Source of the DNA: an uncultured Spirochaetales bacterium
GTDB lineage: Bacteria; Spirochaetota; Spirochaetia; Sphaerochaetales; Sphaerochaetaceae
Reading direction: 5' to 3'
DNA length: 39,646 nt
Assembly (NCBI GenBank): GCA_949285905.1
Contig: CASDZV010000054.1
Span: 1-39,646 of the forward strand
Shown: in pieces, positions 24,874-33,177 of the stretch
How the letters are laid out: each line of letters starts with the position of its first letter
Numbering within the stretch: the stretch's first letter is position 1
Program-made: the position numbers and the translations under genes
The notes under the pieces: model-generated
Seen by the model: only the letters and a program-made list of their open reading frames with translations
What the model was told of the DNA's origin: nothing
Database searches by the model: none

Positions 24874-27140
24874 CTGAGCGCCTCCAGATTCTTCTGATTC
24901 ACTGTGAGAATAAGCTTATCCATGATATCGTTGTTCACGATATTATCCGTAAGCACTGTGATCATTCTCAGAGGAATTTTATCAATCTGCTCTTCACTTT
25001 CGCCATTAAGCTGCAGAATCGGTAGTTTCATGGCCTGGCTGTTTCCGCTTGCAAGAAGAATACGTCTTATCTCCTCAAATGCTTCGCGACCTGCTACTGT
25101 TGAACGGAGATTCCCGACACTGCTCCATCCTGTGATCTCCTCGTATTTATGCCTACAGGTCTCAATCTTGAATGGAATTGAATATATATCTTCCTCTGCA
25201 GAGACAGAAACATGAATGACATATTCACCTTGTGGCGCATACCAGTCACAAAGATCGGGGTCAAAATAAGCGAATGCGCGTTCCCCGAGAGAGAAGCTTA
25301 CATTCTTTGTCTCTCCGGCTTTAAGGTATACACGGCTGAAATCCTGAAGTGTCCGGACAGGACGAGGCACACGCGAGTATGGAGGCTCGACATAGATCTC
25401 CACGACCTCGCTTCCTTCCATCTTGCCTGTGTTAGTGACTTCCACGGAAAGCGTTATATTGTTTCCTTCTCTTACAAAACCACCATTCCTGATCTGGAAA
25501 GATGTATAAGAGAGACCATAGCCGAACGGATACTTCACGCGCAGATGCTTTGTCGTGTAATAACGGTATCCGATAAAAACACCTTCCGCATACCGCACTC
25601 TTCCGGAATAGCCAGGATAATTCAGATACGCAGGTGTCTCTTCAAGGCTTTCAGGAATTGTGACAGGCAGTTTTCCTCCCGGAATGGCTTCTCCGAAAAG
25701 AAGTTTTGCAACCGCTCTTCCGAGTCCCTGGCCGGCAAGGAACATCTCAAGTATTCCCTTTACGTCTGAGTCCCAAGACATATCAACAACGGAACCATTC
25801 AACAACACGACAACTATATTGCTGTTCACTTTGGATAGTTCTGTTATCAACCGGATATGAGAACGAGGCATCATCATATCCTTTCTGTCTTTTCCTTCCT
25901 CTTCAACACCATCTGGAAGTCCGGCAAAGATAACAATCTTATCAGCATCTCCTGCCTTCTCAATCGCCCTATGAAGTGCTTCATCGCTCAGCTCAGAGTA
26001 TTCATCATAACCCTCTTCAAAACAGACAGTACAACTAGAGAGGTTTTCTATTTCAGTTAACGGAATGTCAAAAGAAGTCGGATTGACAAGAGCTGATCCT
26101 GCCATTTTGAATCTGGGATTAACTGCAAAGTTACCAACAACCAGAATCCTTTCACTCTTCTTCAACGGGAGTATTGAATCATCATTTTTCAGGAGTACGG
26201 CTGTACGTTCTGCCATCCCGCGGGCAAATTCATTGTGGTCACTATTAATATATTCCGGCTTTATCCGTCTTCCGTCACTGACTTTCTCCAGGGTCTGCAG
26301 GATACGACGTACAGAATTATCAATATCCTTTTCTGAAAGGCTTCCGCTTTCATAGGCTGACATCAGACGTTCCTCACTGACACCGTAACTATATGGCATC
26401 TCTAGATCCAGTCCCGCCTTGAGAGCCCGTTCCCTGTTATTGATTCCCATCCAGTCACTCATGACAAGTCCATCAAATCCCCAGTCTTTTCTGAGAATAT
26501 TCTTCAGAAGCCACTCATTTTCCGAACAATACGCGCCATTGATCTTATTCAATGCCGTCATGTATGACCAAGGATGTGCTTTTTCCTCAGCAATCTCAAA
26601 AACCCTGAGATAAATTTCCCTTAACGTTCTCTCATCAGCAACTGCATCAATATATTCTCTGTCTTTTTCCTGATTATTCGCTGCGAAATGCTTTATGCAC
26701 GTACCGACGCCCTGGCTCTGCACACCTTTTATATACGCAGCAGCCATCTCCCCCGCAAGCACGGGATCCTCCGAATAATATTCGAAATTCCTGCCGCATA
26801 GAGGTGTGCGTACAATATTGACAGCAGGGCCTAAGAGGACATCAACTCCGAGTGTCCTTGCCTCTGCTGCCAGATGCTTGCCTGTCTCGCAAGCAAGTTC
26901 TCTGTCAAACGAAGAAGCAAGTCCGGGGCCAGAGACATAAGCCGTTGACGGGATACTTTTGTTCCATCCCATATGATCGCAAAGCCCAGTCTGCTTTCTG
27001 ACACCATATGGTCCATCTGCGACCTCAAAGGAATCTATACCTTTCTCCAGAAAGTCACATGTATGCCAGAAGTCCTTTCCAGAGAGCATCTGGATTTTCT
27101 CCCTGATAGTCAGCGAGGACAGCGTCTTCTCTATATCCAT
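24870..27140 (-). CDS. Beta-glucosidase-type GH3 glycosidase (A)
   Basis: A 756-aa cytoplasmic GH3 enzyme with no signal peptide. The (alpha/beta)8 domain contains the ligand motif VADGPYGVRK near 41, the pair KHF (about 150-152), GRNFE, and the nucleophile Asp229 in GFDGLVMSDWMG. A GH3 C-terminal alpha/beta sandwich follows (about 310-540, with DGVEEEGKDR), then an FnIII-like domain (about 570-650) and an extra C-terminal segment of about 90 residues. It probably releases glucose or a related sugar from beta-linked oligosaccharides. ATG 27140 is preferred to GTG 27143: GGAGG lies seven bases upstream and the start shares one base with the previous stop (TGATG). Confidence 0.92.
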   Translation of the reverse strand: MDIEKTLSSLTIREKIQMLSGKDFWHTCDFLEKGIDSFEVADGPYGVRKQTGLCDHMGWNKSIPSTAYVSGPGLASSFDRELACETGKHLAAEARTLGVDVLLGPAVNIVRTPLCGRNFEYYSEDPVLAGEMAAAYIKGVQSQGVGTCIKHFAANNQEKDREYIDAVADERTLREIYLRVFEIAEEKAHPWSYMTALNKINGAYCSENEWLLKNILRKDWGFDGLVMSDWMGINNRERALKAGLDLEMPYSYGVSEERLMSAYESGSLSEKDIDNSVRRILQTLEKVSDGRRIKPEYINSDHNEFARGMAERTAVLLKNDDSILPLKKSERILVVGNFAVNPRFKMAGSALVNPTSFDIPLTEIENLSSCTVCFEEGYDEYSELSDEALHRAIEKAGDADKIVIFAGLPDGVEEEGKDRKDMMMPRSHIRLITELSKVNSNIVVVLLNGSVVDMSWDSDVKGILEMFLAGQGLGRAVAKLLFGEAIPGGKLPVTIPESLEETPAYLNYPGYSGRVRYAEGVFIGYRYYTTKHLRVKYPFGYGLSYTSFQIRNGGFVREGNNITLSVEVTNTGKMEGSEVVEIYVEPPYSRVPRPVRTLQDFSRVYLKAGETKNVSFSLGERAFAYFDPDLCDWYAPQGEYVIHVSVSAEEDIYSIPFKIETCRHKYEEITGWSSVGNLRSTVAGREAFEEIRRILLASGNSQAMKLPILQLNGESEEQIDKIPLRMITVLTDNIVNNDIMDKLILTVNQKNLEALR

Positions 27141-29320
27141 CACTCAGCCTCCGTTAATACTGTCTCCGTCTTCAGCAAATCCTCATCTCTGGAACTGAGT
27201 CCAATGAAAATCTGGAATCTGCCTGGTTCTATATGGAAACCAAAATCAGAATCAAAGAAACCGAAGGAATCCGCCGGAATCACAAATTCGGCTCTCCGAC
27301 TCTCTCCTTTCTCAAGTTCAATGCGTCTGAAACCTTTCAGTTCTTTTACTGGTCTCGAAATAGAAGCTGCAATATCCTTTATGTATACCTGAACAACTGC
27401 AGTCCCTTTCCTTGCACCAGTATTCGCAACAGTACAGGAGACACGGAAATCATCACCCGACGAGAAATGAGAAGGAGCTTCAACATCACTTACGCTGAAG
27501 GATGAATACGACAATCCGTACCCGAATGGATACAAAGGCTCCACAGGTCCATCAAGCCATTTGGACTCAAAGTGATCTGTACTTCCTTCAATTGCAGGAC
27601 GACCTGTATTGAGGTGGTTGTAGTACACAGGAATCTGCCCAGTTGAATATGGGAAAGACATGGCAAGACGTCCCGATGGGTCGACATCCCCGGAAAGCAG
27701 TTTTGCGATAGCACCGCCGGCGTTGCTTCCAAGGTCCCATGCAAGAAGAATCGCACTTGCTCTCTCTTTATATGCAGAAAGCAATAACGGGCGGCCTGTT
27801 ACAAGAACAATAACTACCGGCTTTCCTGTCTCCAGCATTTTCTCAATAAGTTTTTTCTGTTCACCTGGTATTGTTATATCCTGCCGTGAACACGCTTCAC
27901 CGCTTATCACACTGCTCTCTCCGACAGCAAGAACAATGACATCTGATTGTTCTGCAAGAGAGACAGCTCTTTCAATACCACCATCCAGCTCATCGAAAAT
28001 ACCTGTAGCATTCTCGCATTCAACATGAACAAAGCCGGCGCTCACAAGCCCATCATGGATTGTCACTGTTTCATTGCGCTTATGCGAAAAACTCCAGGCT
28101 CCGGCATGGTCCGTTTCTGTTGCATATGGCCCAACAAGAGCAATCCTTGCATGCCTATCAAGTGGAAGAACACCATTGTTCTCAAGCAAAACAGCACTCT
28201 CAAGGGCAAGCTCTTCTGATTTCCTGCGATGCTCTTCCGTAAACACAGTGGAAGGGATTCTATCTTCAGATATATGGATGTATGGGTCATCCATAAGTCC
28301 TGCCTCATATTTCTTTGTCAATATTCTTCTGACTGCTTCATCAATCAATGTCTCAGATACAATTCCATTTTTGACTAGCTCTGGAAGATATCGGATGTAA
28401 TAATCCGTTGTCATCTCAATATCTACGGCCGCTTTGAAGCATTTCAAAGCAGCTTCCTTCTCATCCTCTGCTATTCCATGCTTCATCGTTTCCATAAAAG
28501 CGCCGTAGTCTGAAATCACGATACCACCAAACCCGATTTCATCTCTCAGGAGTTTTCTTGTGTACTTTTCATTCGCAACCATGGGAATGCCATCCATCAC
28601 ATTGAAAGATGTCATCACAGAGTCAGCTCCAGCCTTGATACCCGCCAAGAATGGCGGAAGGTAGGTATTGAACAATGTAGTATTGGAAAGTTCTACAGTA
28701 TTATAATCGCGGCCAGCCTCAGCAGCGCCATATCCTATGAAATGCTTGAGGCAGCTGAGTATGCCAGCATCCCTGAAACCAAACACCTCGGCTTCAGCCA
28801 TTCTTGCCCCGAGATAGGGATCTTCGCCAGCACTTTCACAGACCCTGCCCCAACGTGGATCACGAACGATATCCACCATCGGAGAAAAAGCCAAATCAAT
28901 ACCGGATACAGATGCTTCCTCCGCGCCTGTACGCACACATTCCCTGACAAGCTCCGGATCAAACGAGCATGCCCATGCAAGAGGAATGGGCAGCACAGTT
29001 TCGTAGCCATGTATGACATCCTGACAGATGAGAAGAGGAATACCGAGTCTGGACTCGTTAACTGCTATATCCTGCAGGTGCCGCACCTTGCGAGCCAGAT
29101 TCTCAGGTTCATCAACCTGGATCATCGAGCCAATGCGCCCCTCTCTGATAAGTGTCACTACATCGACTTTTATGTCATTGGATCCGATTGCTGTTATATC
29201 GGAGCCAACTGATTGATAAAGCTGTCCGGCTTTCTCATCTATTGTCATCTTCACGAGAAGCTCATTCACAGCTTCACTGATTTCTTCTTTTGTCTTTAAA
29301 CCCGTCCGGTATGCTTTCAT
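27140..29320 (-). CDS. BglX-type GH3 beta-glucosidase (B)
   Basis: A 726-aa GH3 enzyme without a signal peptide, hence probably cytoplasmic, unlike periplasmic E. coli BglX. The catalytic domain shows RWGRVCESAGEDPYL (about 156-170), LKHFIGYG (191-198) and nucleophile Asp271 in GIVISDYGA. The second domain contains the KPVVIVLVTGRPL strand, and the FnIII-like end carries PVKELKGFRRIEL. Expected activity is exo-beta-glucosidase, or beta-xylosidase, on imported oligosaccharides. Having two non-identical GH3 enzymes side by side suggests different linkages. ATG 29320 is preferred to GTG 29329, because AAAGGAAG then lies eight bases upstream. Confidence 0.93.
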   Translation of the reverse strand: MKAYRTGLKTKEEISEAVNELLVKMTIDEKAGQLYQSVGSDITAIGSNDIKVDVVTLIREGRIGSMIQVDEPENLARKVRHLQDIAVNESRLGIPLLICQDVIHGYETVLPIPLAWACSFDPELVRECVRTGAEEASVSGIDLAFSPMVDIVRDPRWGRVCESAGEDPYLGARMAEAEVFGFRDAGILSCLKHFIGYGAAEAGRDYNTVELSNTTLFNTYLPPFLAGIKAGADSVMTSFNVMDGIPMVANEKYTRKLLRDEIGFGGIVISDYGAFMETMKHGIAEDEKEAALKCFKAAVDIEMTTDYYIRYLPELVKNGIVSETLIDEAVRRILTKKYEAGLMDDPYIHISEDRIPSTVFTEEHRRKSEELALESAVLLENNGVLPLDRHARIALVGPYATETDHAGAWSFSHKRNETVTIHDGLVSAGFVHVECENATGIFDELDGGIERAVSLAEQSDVIVLAVGESSVISGEACSRQDITIPGEQKKLIEKMLETGKPVVIVLVTGRPLLLSAYKERASAILLAWDLGSNAGGAIAKLLSGDVDPSGRLAMSFPYSTGQIPVYYNHLNTGRPAIEGSTDHFESKWLDGPVEPLYPFGYGLSYSSFSVSDVEAPSHFSSGDDFRVSCTVANTGARKGTAVVQVYIKDIAASISRPVKELKGFRRIELEKGESRRAEFVIPADSFGFFDSDFGFHIEPGRFQIFIGLSSRDEDLLKTETVLTEAE

Positions 29321-29335
29321 AACACACACTTCCTT

Positions 29336-31021
29336 TCAGTTCTTGTTTCCTGGTATTCCTGTAAATGCCAGAGTATCCAGTCTGAATGAATCAGAATCCG
29401 TGAAGATTGAAAGCTCCGCATTCCTGTATACTGGCACACGTATGCTCAGATTCTCATATCCATCAGTGGGCATGACGCTGAATGAGGCGTGCTTACCATC
29501 CAGAGAGAGCGTGACAAGGGTCTCTTCATCTGCAGAGTATCTGAAATCAATGCCATCACCTCCGCGCACTCCGCTGAAGACAACAGCCTGCGCCTCCCCA
29601 TACGGAACAGCAGCAAAGCCTAATGAAGCATCTTCATCTTCTGTGTAAAAGGCGTTCTTTCCCCACTCAGCTTCAAGAACAGGAGAGAAGAAAACTTCGT
29701 CTATAGATAGATTGACACCTTTCTCGAGGACAATCATGAATGTCTCATCTTCAATACCAATGACAGGAATGCCTATACGCTCTGTCCCCTGCACAGAAGG
29801 AAGCCACGCACTGCATCTCTTTCTTCCTGACGAATATAGTGATATCTCCACATCTTCCGATGAGGAATAGATGATGGCTATCATCTGAGTCTCTGGGATT
29901 CCTGTGAACGTAATTGAAGATCCAGTTTCCACGAGAAGAACAGAACCATCCTCATTGACAACACCCTCTCCAGATATCTCTGCCATATATGCAGGGACCC
30001 ACCCTTCGAGAGGGTAATTAAGGCACCAGTCAAGAAGTGCAGGGGGATTTCCTTCTTCTTTCAGGAGATTATACCCAAAGTAGAGACAGCCTCTGACTTG
30101 AGGATAATTTTCTTTATAAAATGCGACAGTCGCTTTCAGTGCACGTCTTTTTGCTTCTTTGTCCATCACAAGCCCTGCTGTCTGGTTAGGTTGCTCTCCA
30201 TTGTTGAACTCAAGTGTATGGAATCCCCATTCCATTACAACCGGAGCCTCTCCATACTGCTTCTCATATGTCTCCATACTTATGGATAAGCGTTCTGCAT
30301 TAATAAGGTCATAATCACTTAACCGGGCGTCCGGAATGGCTGAAGATGATGGATAGCTGTAGTTGTTGATAAAATAACCATCAGCACCTGCAGAGGCATA
30401 AGAAGGAGTCCTGAAATCGTTCTGCCAGCCATAGAATACACTCAGATAAACAGGCGCTTCCTGCCAGCCGTTTCTTGCAGCCTCTTCTCTGACTAAGCGT
30501 ACTATTATCTCAGCATACTCTTTCTGGGCATCTATCCAGGCCCTTGTATTCAATCCACCGCAATTTCTCTGGACAACAGGATCATCAACAGGCATGTTTA
30601 CGGCAAAGTAAGCAAGAGAATCTCTATGTGCAGCCTCTGCACAGAATGCAATCATGTCCCTGTGTTCTTCAATTACTTTATGGGCGTCCTGCTCTCTGAA
30701 AGCAAAGTCGCTGTCATAGGACTCGATCCTGACAACTGCTTTCATTCCAAGGCTCTCCAGTTCGGAGAATATGAAATCCTCCACAGAACGCGGAAGTGTC
30801 TCAAATCCGTAAATTGTGATTGTGTTTATGTTGTAAATATCATGAGCTTTCCTGATTTCATCTCTGAACCACTCTTCATCAAAATTGCCGCCTGGCAATT
30901 CAAATGTTGCTCCATTATAGAAATCGGCAGTATCCGCACAATCAGTATATGGGCTCATAACAGAAGCAAACAGCGCTGTGGAAAGAACCATGATTATCGC
31001 AAATAAAACCTGTTTTTTCAT
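29336..31021 (-). CDS. Exported TIM-barrel-like protein with C-terminal beta domain, putative glycosidase
   Basis: A 561-aa exported protein of no family I can name. Signal peptide about 1-20. Residues 30-340 look like an (alpha/beta)8 barrel with strands VVRIESYDSD (97-106), YFAVNMPVDD (138-147), VYLSVFYGW (191-199), GYFINNYSYP (215-224) and VVMEWGFHT (261-269). Glu264 is placed like the clan GH-A nucleophile, but the usual N-E acid/base pair is N142-M143, followed by D146-D147. The last 220 residues are a beta-rich, probably carbohydrate-binding, domain. It is a paralogue of the lipoprotein encoded just upstream (8-bp gap) and leads into the GH3 genes. The enzyme role is inferred. Confidence 0.65.
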   Translation of the reverse strand: MKKQVLFAIIMVLSTALFASVMSPYTDCADTADFYNGATFELPGGNFDEEWFRDEIRKAHDIYNINTITIYGFETLPRSVEDFIFSELESLGMKAVVRIESYDSDFAFREQDAHKVIEEHRDMIAFCAEAAHRDSLAYFAVNMPVDDPVVQRNCGGLNTRAWIDAQKEYAEIIVRLVREEAARNGWQEAPVYLSVFYGWQNDFRTPSYASAGADGYFINNYSYPSSSAIPDARLSDYDLINAERLSISMETYEKQYGEAPVVMEWGFHTLEFNNGEQPNQTAGLVMDKEAKRRALKATVAFYKENYPQVRGCLYFGYNLLKEEGNPPALLDWCLNYPLEGWVPAYMAEISGEGVVNEDGSVLLVETGSSITFTGIPETQMIAIIYSSSEDVEISLYSSGRKRCSAWLPSVQGTERIGIPVIGIEDETFMIVLEKGVNLSIDEVFFSPVLEAEWGKNAFYTEDEDASLGFAAVPYGEAQAVVFSGVRGGDGIDFRYSADEETLVTLSLDGKHASFSVMPTDGYENLSIRVPVYRNAELSIFTDSDSFRLDTLAFTGIPGNKN

Positions 31022-31029
31022 CTCACACC

Positions 31030-32166
31030 TCAGTCATAATTGAGACACCAGTCCATGATTGCATTGTCAGAGCCTTCGGCCTTCAGGAGGTTGTAGCCGA
31101 AATACATAAAGCCCTGAACAAAGTCATAATCTGAATAGAATTCATACGTTGCGGTGAGTGCGTTCTTTTTCGCCTCAATATCTTTCACAAGCCCTGCAGA
31201 CTGCTGTGTCGGCTTTTTGTTGTTATAATCAGCGGTATGTATTCCCCATTCCATCACGAGAGGAGGAAGAGTCCCGTCAGCCCTCGTATACTGTTCAATA
31301 TAAGTCTCCAGACTTATCGCCAATCTCTGAGCATTGATGAGATCTGAGTCAGACCAGGAAACTGAAGGAAGATCTTCGTACCTTGAACTTTCCCATTCAC
31401 TATAATTATAACCTCTTATAGGATAGGAATAATTATTCATGAAGTAACCATCAGCGCCTGCTGATGCATAAGAAGGAATCCTGAAATCATTGTTCCAGCC
31501 ATAGAAAACACTGAGATAAAGCGGGACAGAGAGACCGCAGGCTGCCATTTCCTCCTTCATAAGACGAACAAGTTCTTCTGCATATTCTCGCTGTGCATTA
31601 ATCCATGAAGACGTATTCAGACCGCCAGCATTATCCTGTACATCTCCATCATCAACAGGCATATTGAGCGCAAAGTAAGCAATACAGCTGCTTCTTGATT
31701 CATCCGAGAGATATCGTATCAGAGGGGCATAAGCAGCTACGACCTTTTCTGCATCTGCCACTCTGAAAGCAAAATCGGAATCATAGCTTTCAATTCTAAC
31801 TGCAATCTTCATATCAAGCTCATCAAGCGCAGCGAAAAGAACATCTTTGGCTGCCTCGGGCACATTCTCAAGTCCGTAGACTGTTATTGAATTGAGATGT
31901 GCCTTCTCTTTTGCTTCTCTTAATTCTGCAAAAATCGCAGAAGGCGACTGCGGAAGTTCATATGTTGCACCTTGAATAAAATCTGAATAATTGCAGAAGG
32001 AGGGATAAGGAGACAGTATTTTCTCCTCGGGAATTGAAGGATCATCGATTACAGGAGGTTTTTCTTCATTTCCAGAGCCAGAAGTATTTCCATTAATTGT
32101 AAAGTTGCATGACATCAGCAAAGCTAGAAGCAACAAATACACCAGAGGTACCAGTGATTTCCGCAT
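31030..32166 (-). CDS. TIM-barrel-like lipoprotein, paralogue of the next gene, putative glycosidase
   Basis: A 378-aa lipoprotein (lipobox LMSC, Cys20) with a Ser/Gly/Pro-rich linker (about 24-52) and then only the barrel domain (about 55-378). The barrel is about half identical by eye to residues 25-338 of the downstream paralogue: RIESYDSDFAFR, ALNMPVDD, YLSVFYGWNNDFR, ASAGADGYFMNNYSYP, VMEWGIHT (Glu306) and MYFGYNLLKAEG are all shared. It lacks the C-terminal beta domain and instead carries a longer loop (about 250-270). It is the first gene of the operon, likely surface- or periplasm-facing. The Shine-Dalgarno GGAGG ends only one base before the ATG, which is unusually tight and may limit translation. 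Confidence 0.65.
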   Translation of the reverse strand: MRKSLVPLVYLLLLALLMSCNFTINGNTSGSGNEEKPPVIDDPSIPEEKILSPYPSFCNYSDFIQGATYELPQSPSAIFAELREAKEKAHLNSITVYGLENVPEAAKDVLFAALDELDMKIAVRIESYDSDFAFRVADAEKVVAAYAPLIRYLSDESRSSCIAYFALNMPVDDGDVQDNAGGLNTSSWINAQREYAEELVRLMKEEMAACGLSVPLYLSVFYGWNNDFRIPSYASAGADGYFMNNYSYPIRGYNYSEWESSRYEDLPSVSWSDSDLINAQRLAISLETYIEQYTRADGTLPPLVMEWGIHTADYNNKKPTQQSAGLVKDIEAKKNALTATYEFYSDYDFVQGFMYFGYNLLKAEGSDNAIMDWCLNYD

Positions 32167-32244
32167 TCATTCCTCCATTTAATTACAGATATAGGATAAA
32201 TGGGTAATCATACGGGCGATACAGCGATTTTTGACAGCATATCC
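32167..32244 (-). promoter_or_regulatory. Candidate operon promoter with direct repeat (possible AraC site)
   Basis: This 78-bp gap between the AraC gene and the operon holds a -10-like TATGAT (32212-32207) with a poor -35 (GTCAAA). On the plus strand GCGAT-ACA-GCGAT (32216-32228) is a direct repeat in the spacer, where an AraC-type activator could bind. No terminator separates the regulator from the operon. Confidence 0.35.
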
Positions 32245-33096
32245 TCATAAATTGACTTTTCGAAATTTGGATGGAGACATACCTGACACTTGGAGAAATG
32301 CTCTATTGAACGTTTTTATTGATGTGAAACCAGCATCTTCTGCCACAAATCCAATCGGACGGTCCGGCTGATTAATAAGAATGTACTGAGCCTTGCTTAC
32401 TCTGTAATTTGTAAGATAGTCATGGAAAGTCACATTAGTATATGCGCGGAAGAACCGTGTGAAATACGATGGATCAAAACCGGCTTCATCTGCAATGTCT
32501 GCAAGTGTTATCGGATGCATATAATTGCGTTCGATATAGTAGAAAATACGCTGCAGTTTATCCATTGCCTTATTCTCAGAATGATAGTTTGCGTTACTGC
32601 CTCTTCCGTATTCATCTTTTGCAAACATGCAGAGAATTTCAAATACAAGTGCTCGCACAAGAAGATCGCGACCAAATACGTCACGATGGTTAAGATCTTC
32701 CAGACGATGCATAATTCTTCTCAGTTCTTCCTTGTCTGATACAGTCCATTCACTGCTTGATTTCGCATTTTCACCAAGACGATATGCCAATGCTTTTTTA
32801 TCATTCATGGAATTGGAAGTCCCATCGATGATATCCAAACTGAATATGATGACAATTCTTCGATGCTCGGCGGAAGTAAAATAAAAATGAGTGTCCCCGC
32901 CATTAATAAGAACAGCCTCACCTTCCCCGAGTTCATACATTTCATCATTGCAGAGAAGTCTCGTCTCTCCTTTCAGAGTGAAAGCAAGCTCGAGCTCACG
33001 ATGCCAATGAGTCGGTACAACCTGGTCGCCATTGTCATAGAAAAGTATATAGGGGATATTCCGTTCTGTAGTATTGAACTGAAAAGGTGCACTCAT
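32245..33096 (-). CDS. AraC-family transcriptional regulator with cupin sensor domain
   Basis: A 283-aa regulator. An N-terminal cupin (about 10-90) shows the PTHWHRELELAF strand, with a sugar-facing His pair, and GEGEAVLINGGDTHFYF. The C-terminal AraC DNA-binding domain has two helix-turn-helix motifs: one in ITLADIADEAGFDPSYFTRFFRAYT, and a second ending IGFVAEDAGFTSIKTFNRAFLQVSGMSPSKFR. It stands immediately upstream of, and co-directional with, the 15-gene carbohydrate operon, so it is the obvious local activator. No Shine-Dalgarno precedes its ATG, and a consensus TATAAT lies exactly six bases upstream, suggesting a leaderless transcript and low or distinctive expression. Confidence 0.95.
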   Translation of the reverse strand: MSAPFQFNTTERNIPYILFYDNGDQVVPTHWHRELELAFTLKGETRLLCNDEMYELGEGEAVLINGGDTHFYFTSAEHRRIVIIFSLDIIDGTSNSMNDKKALAYRLGENAKSSSEWTVSDKEELRRIMHRLEDLNHRDVFGRDLLVRALVFEILCMFAKDEYGRGSNANYHSENKAMDKLQRIFYYIERNYMHPITLADIADEAGFDPSYFTRFFRAYTNVTFHDYLTNYRVSKAQYILINQPDRPIGFVAEDAGFTSIKTFNRAFLQVSGMSPSKFRKVNL

Positions 33097-33102
33097 ATTG
33101 TA

Positions 33103-33108
33103 ATTATA
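33103..33108 (-). promoter_or_regulatory. Consensus -10 TATAAT six bases before the AraC ATG (leaderless candidate)
   Basis: TATAAT (33108-33103) is separated from ATG 33096 by six bases, so transcription should start at the A of ATG. The nearest AGG is about 20 bases from ATG, too far for ribosome binding. The -35 is weak. Confidence 0.5.
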
Positions 33109-33126
33109 CTATCCTTCCATGTACCG

Positions 33127-33157
33127 AAAAGCAAAGAGGCTGCCCGAAGACAGCCTC
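33127..33157 (-). terminator. Rho-independent terminator of metQ
   Basis: Minus strand: nine-pair stem GAGGCTGTC / GGCAGCCTC with a TTCG tetraloop, followed by TTTGCTTTT. It lies 20 bp past the metQ stop and insulates the AraC gene from metQ transcription. Confidence 0.85.
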
Positions 33158-33177
33158 GCTATGCAAGAAACCTTTCT

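Noticed and set aside
25212..25769. 185-aa plus-strand open frame
   Set aside because: Antisense to the GH3 enzyme; no ribosome-binding site and no family signal.
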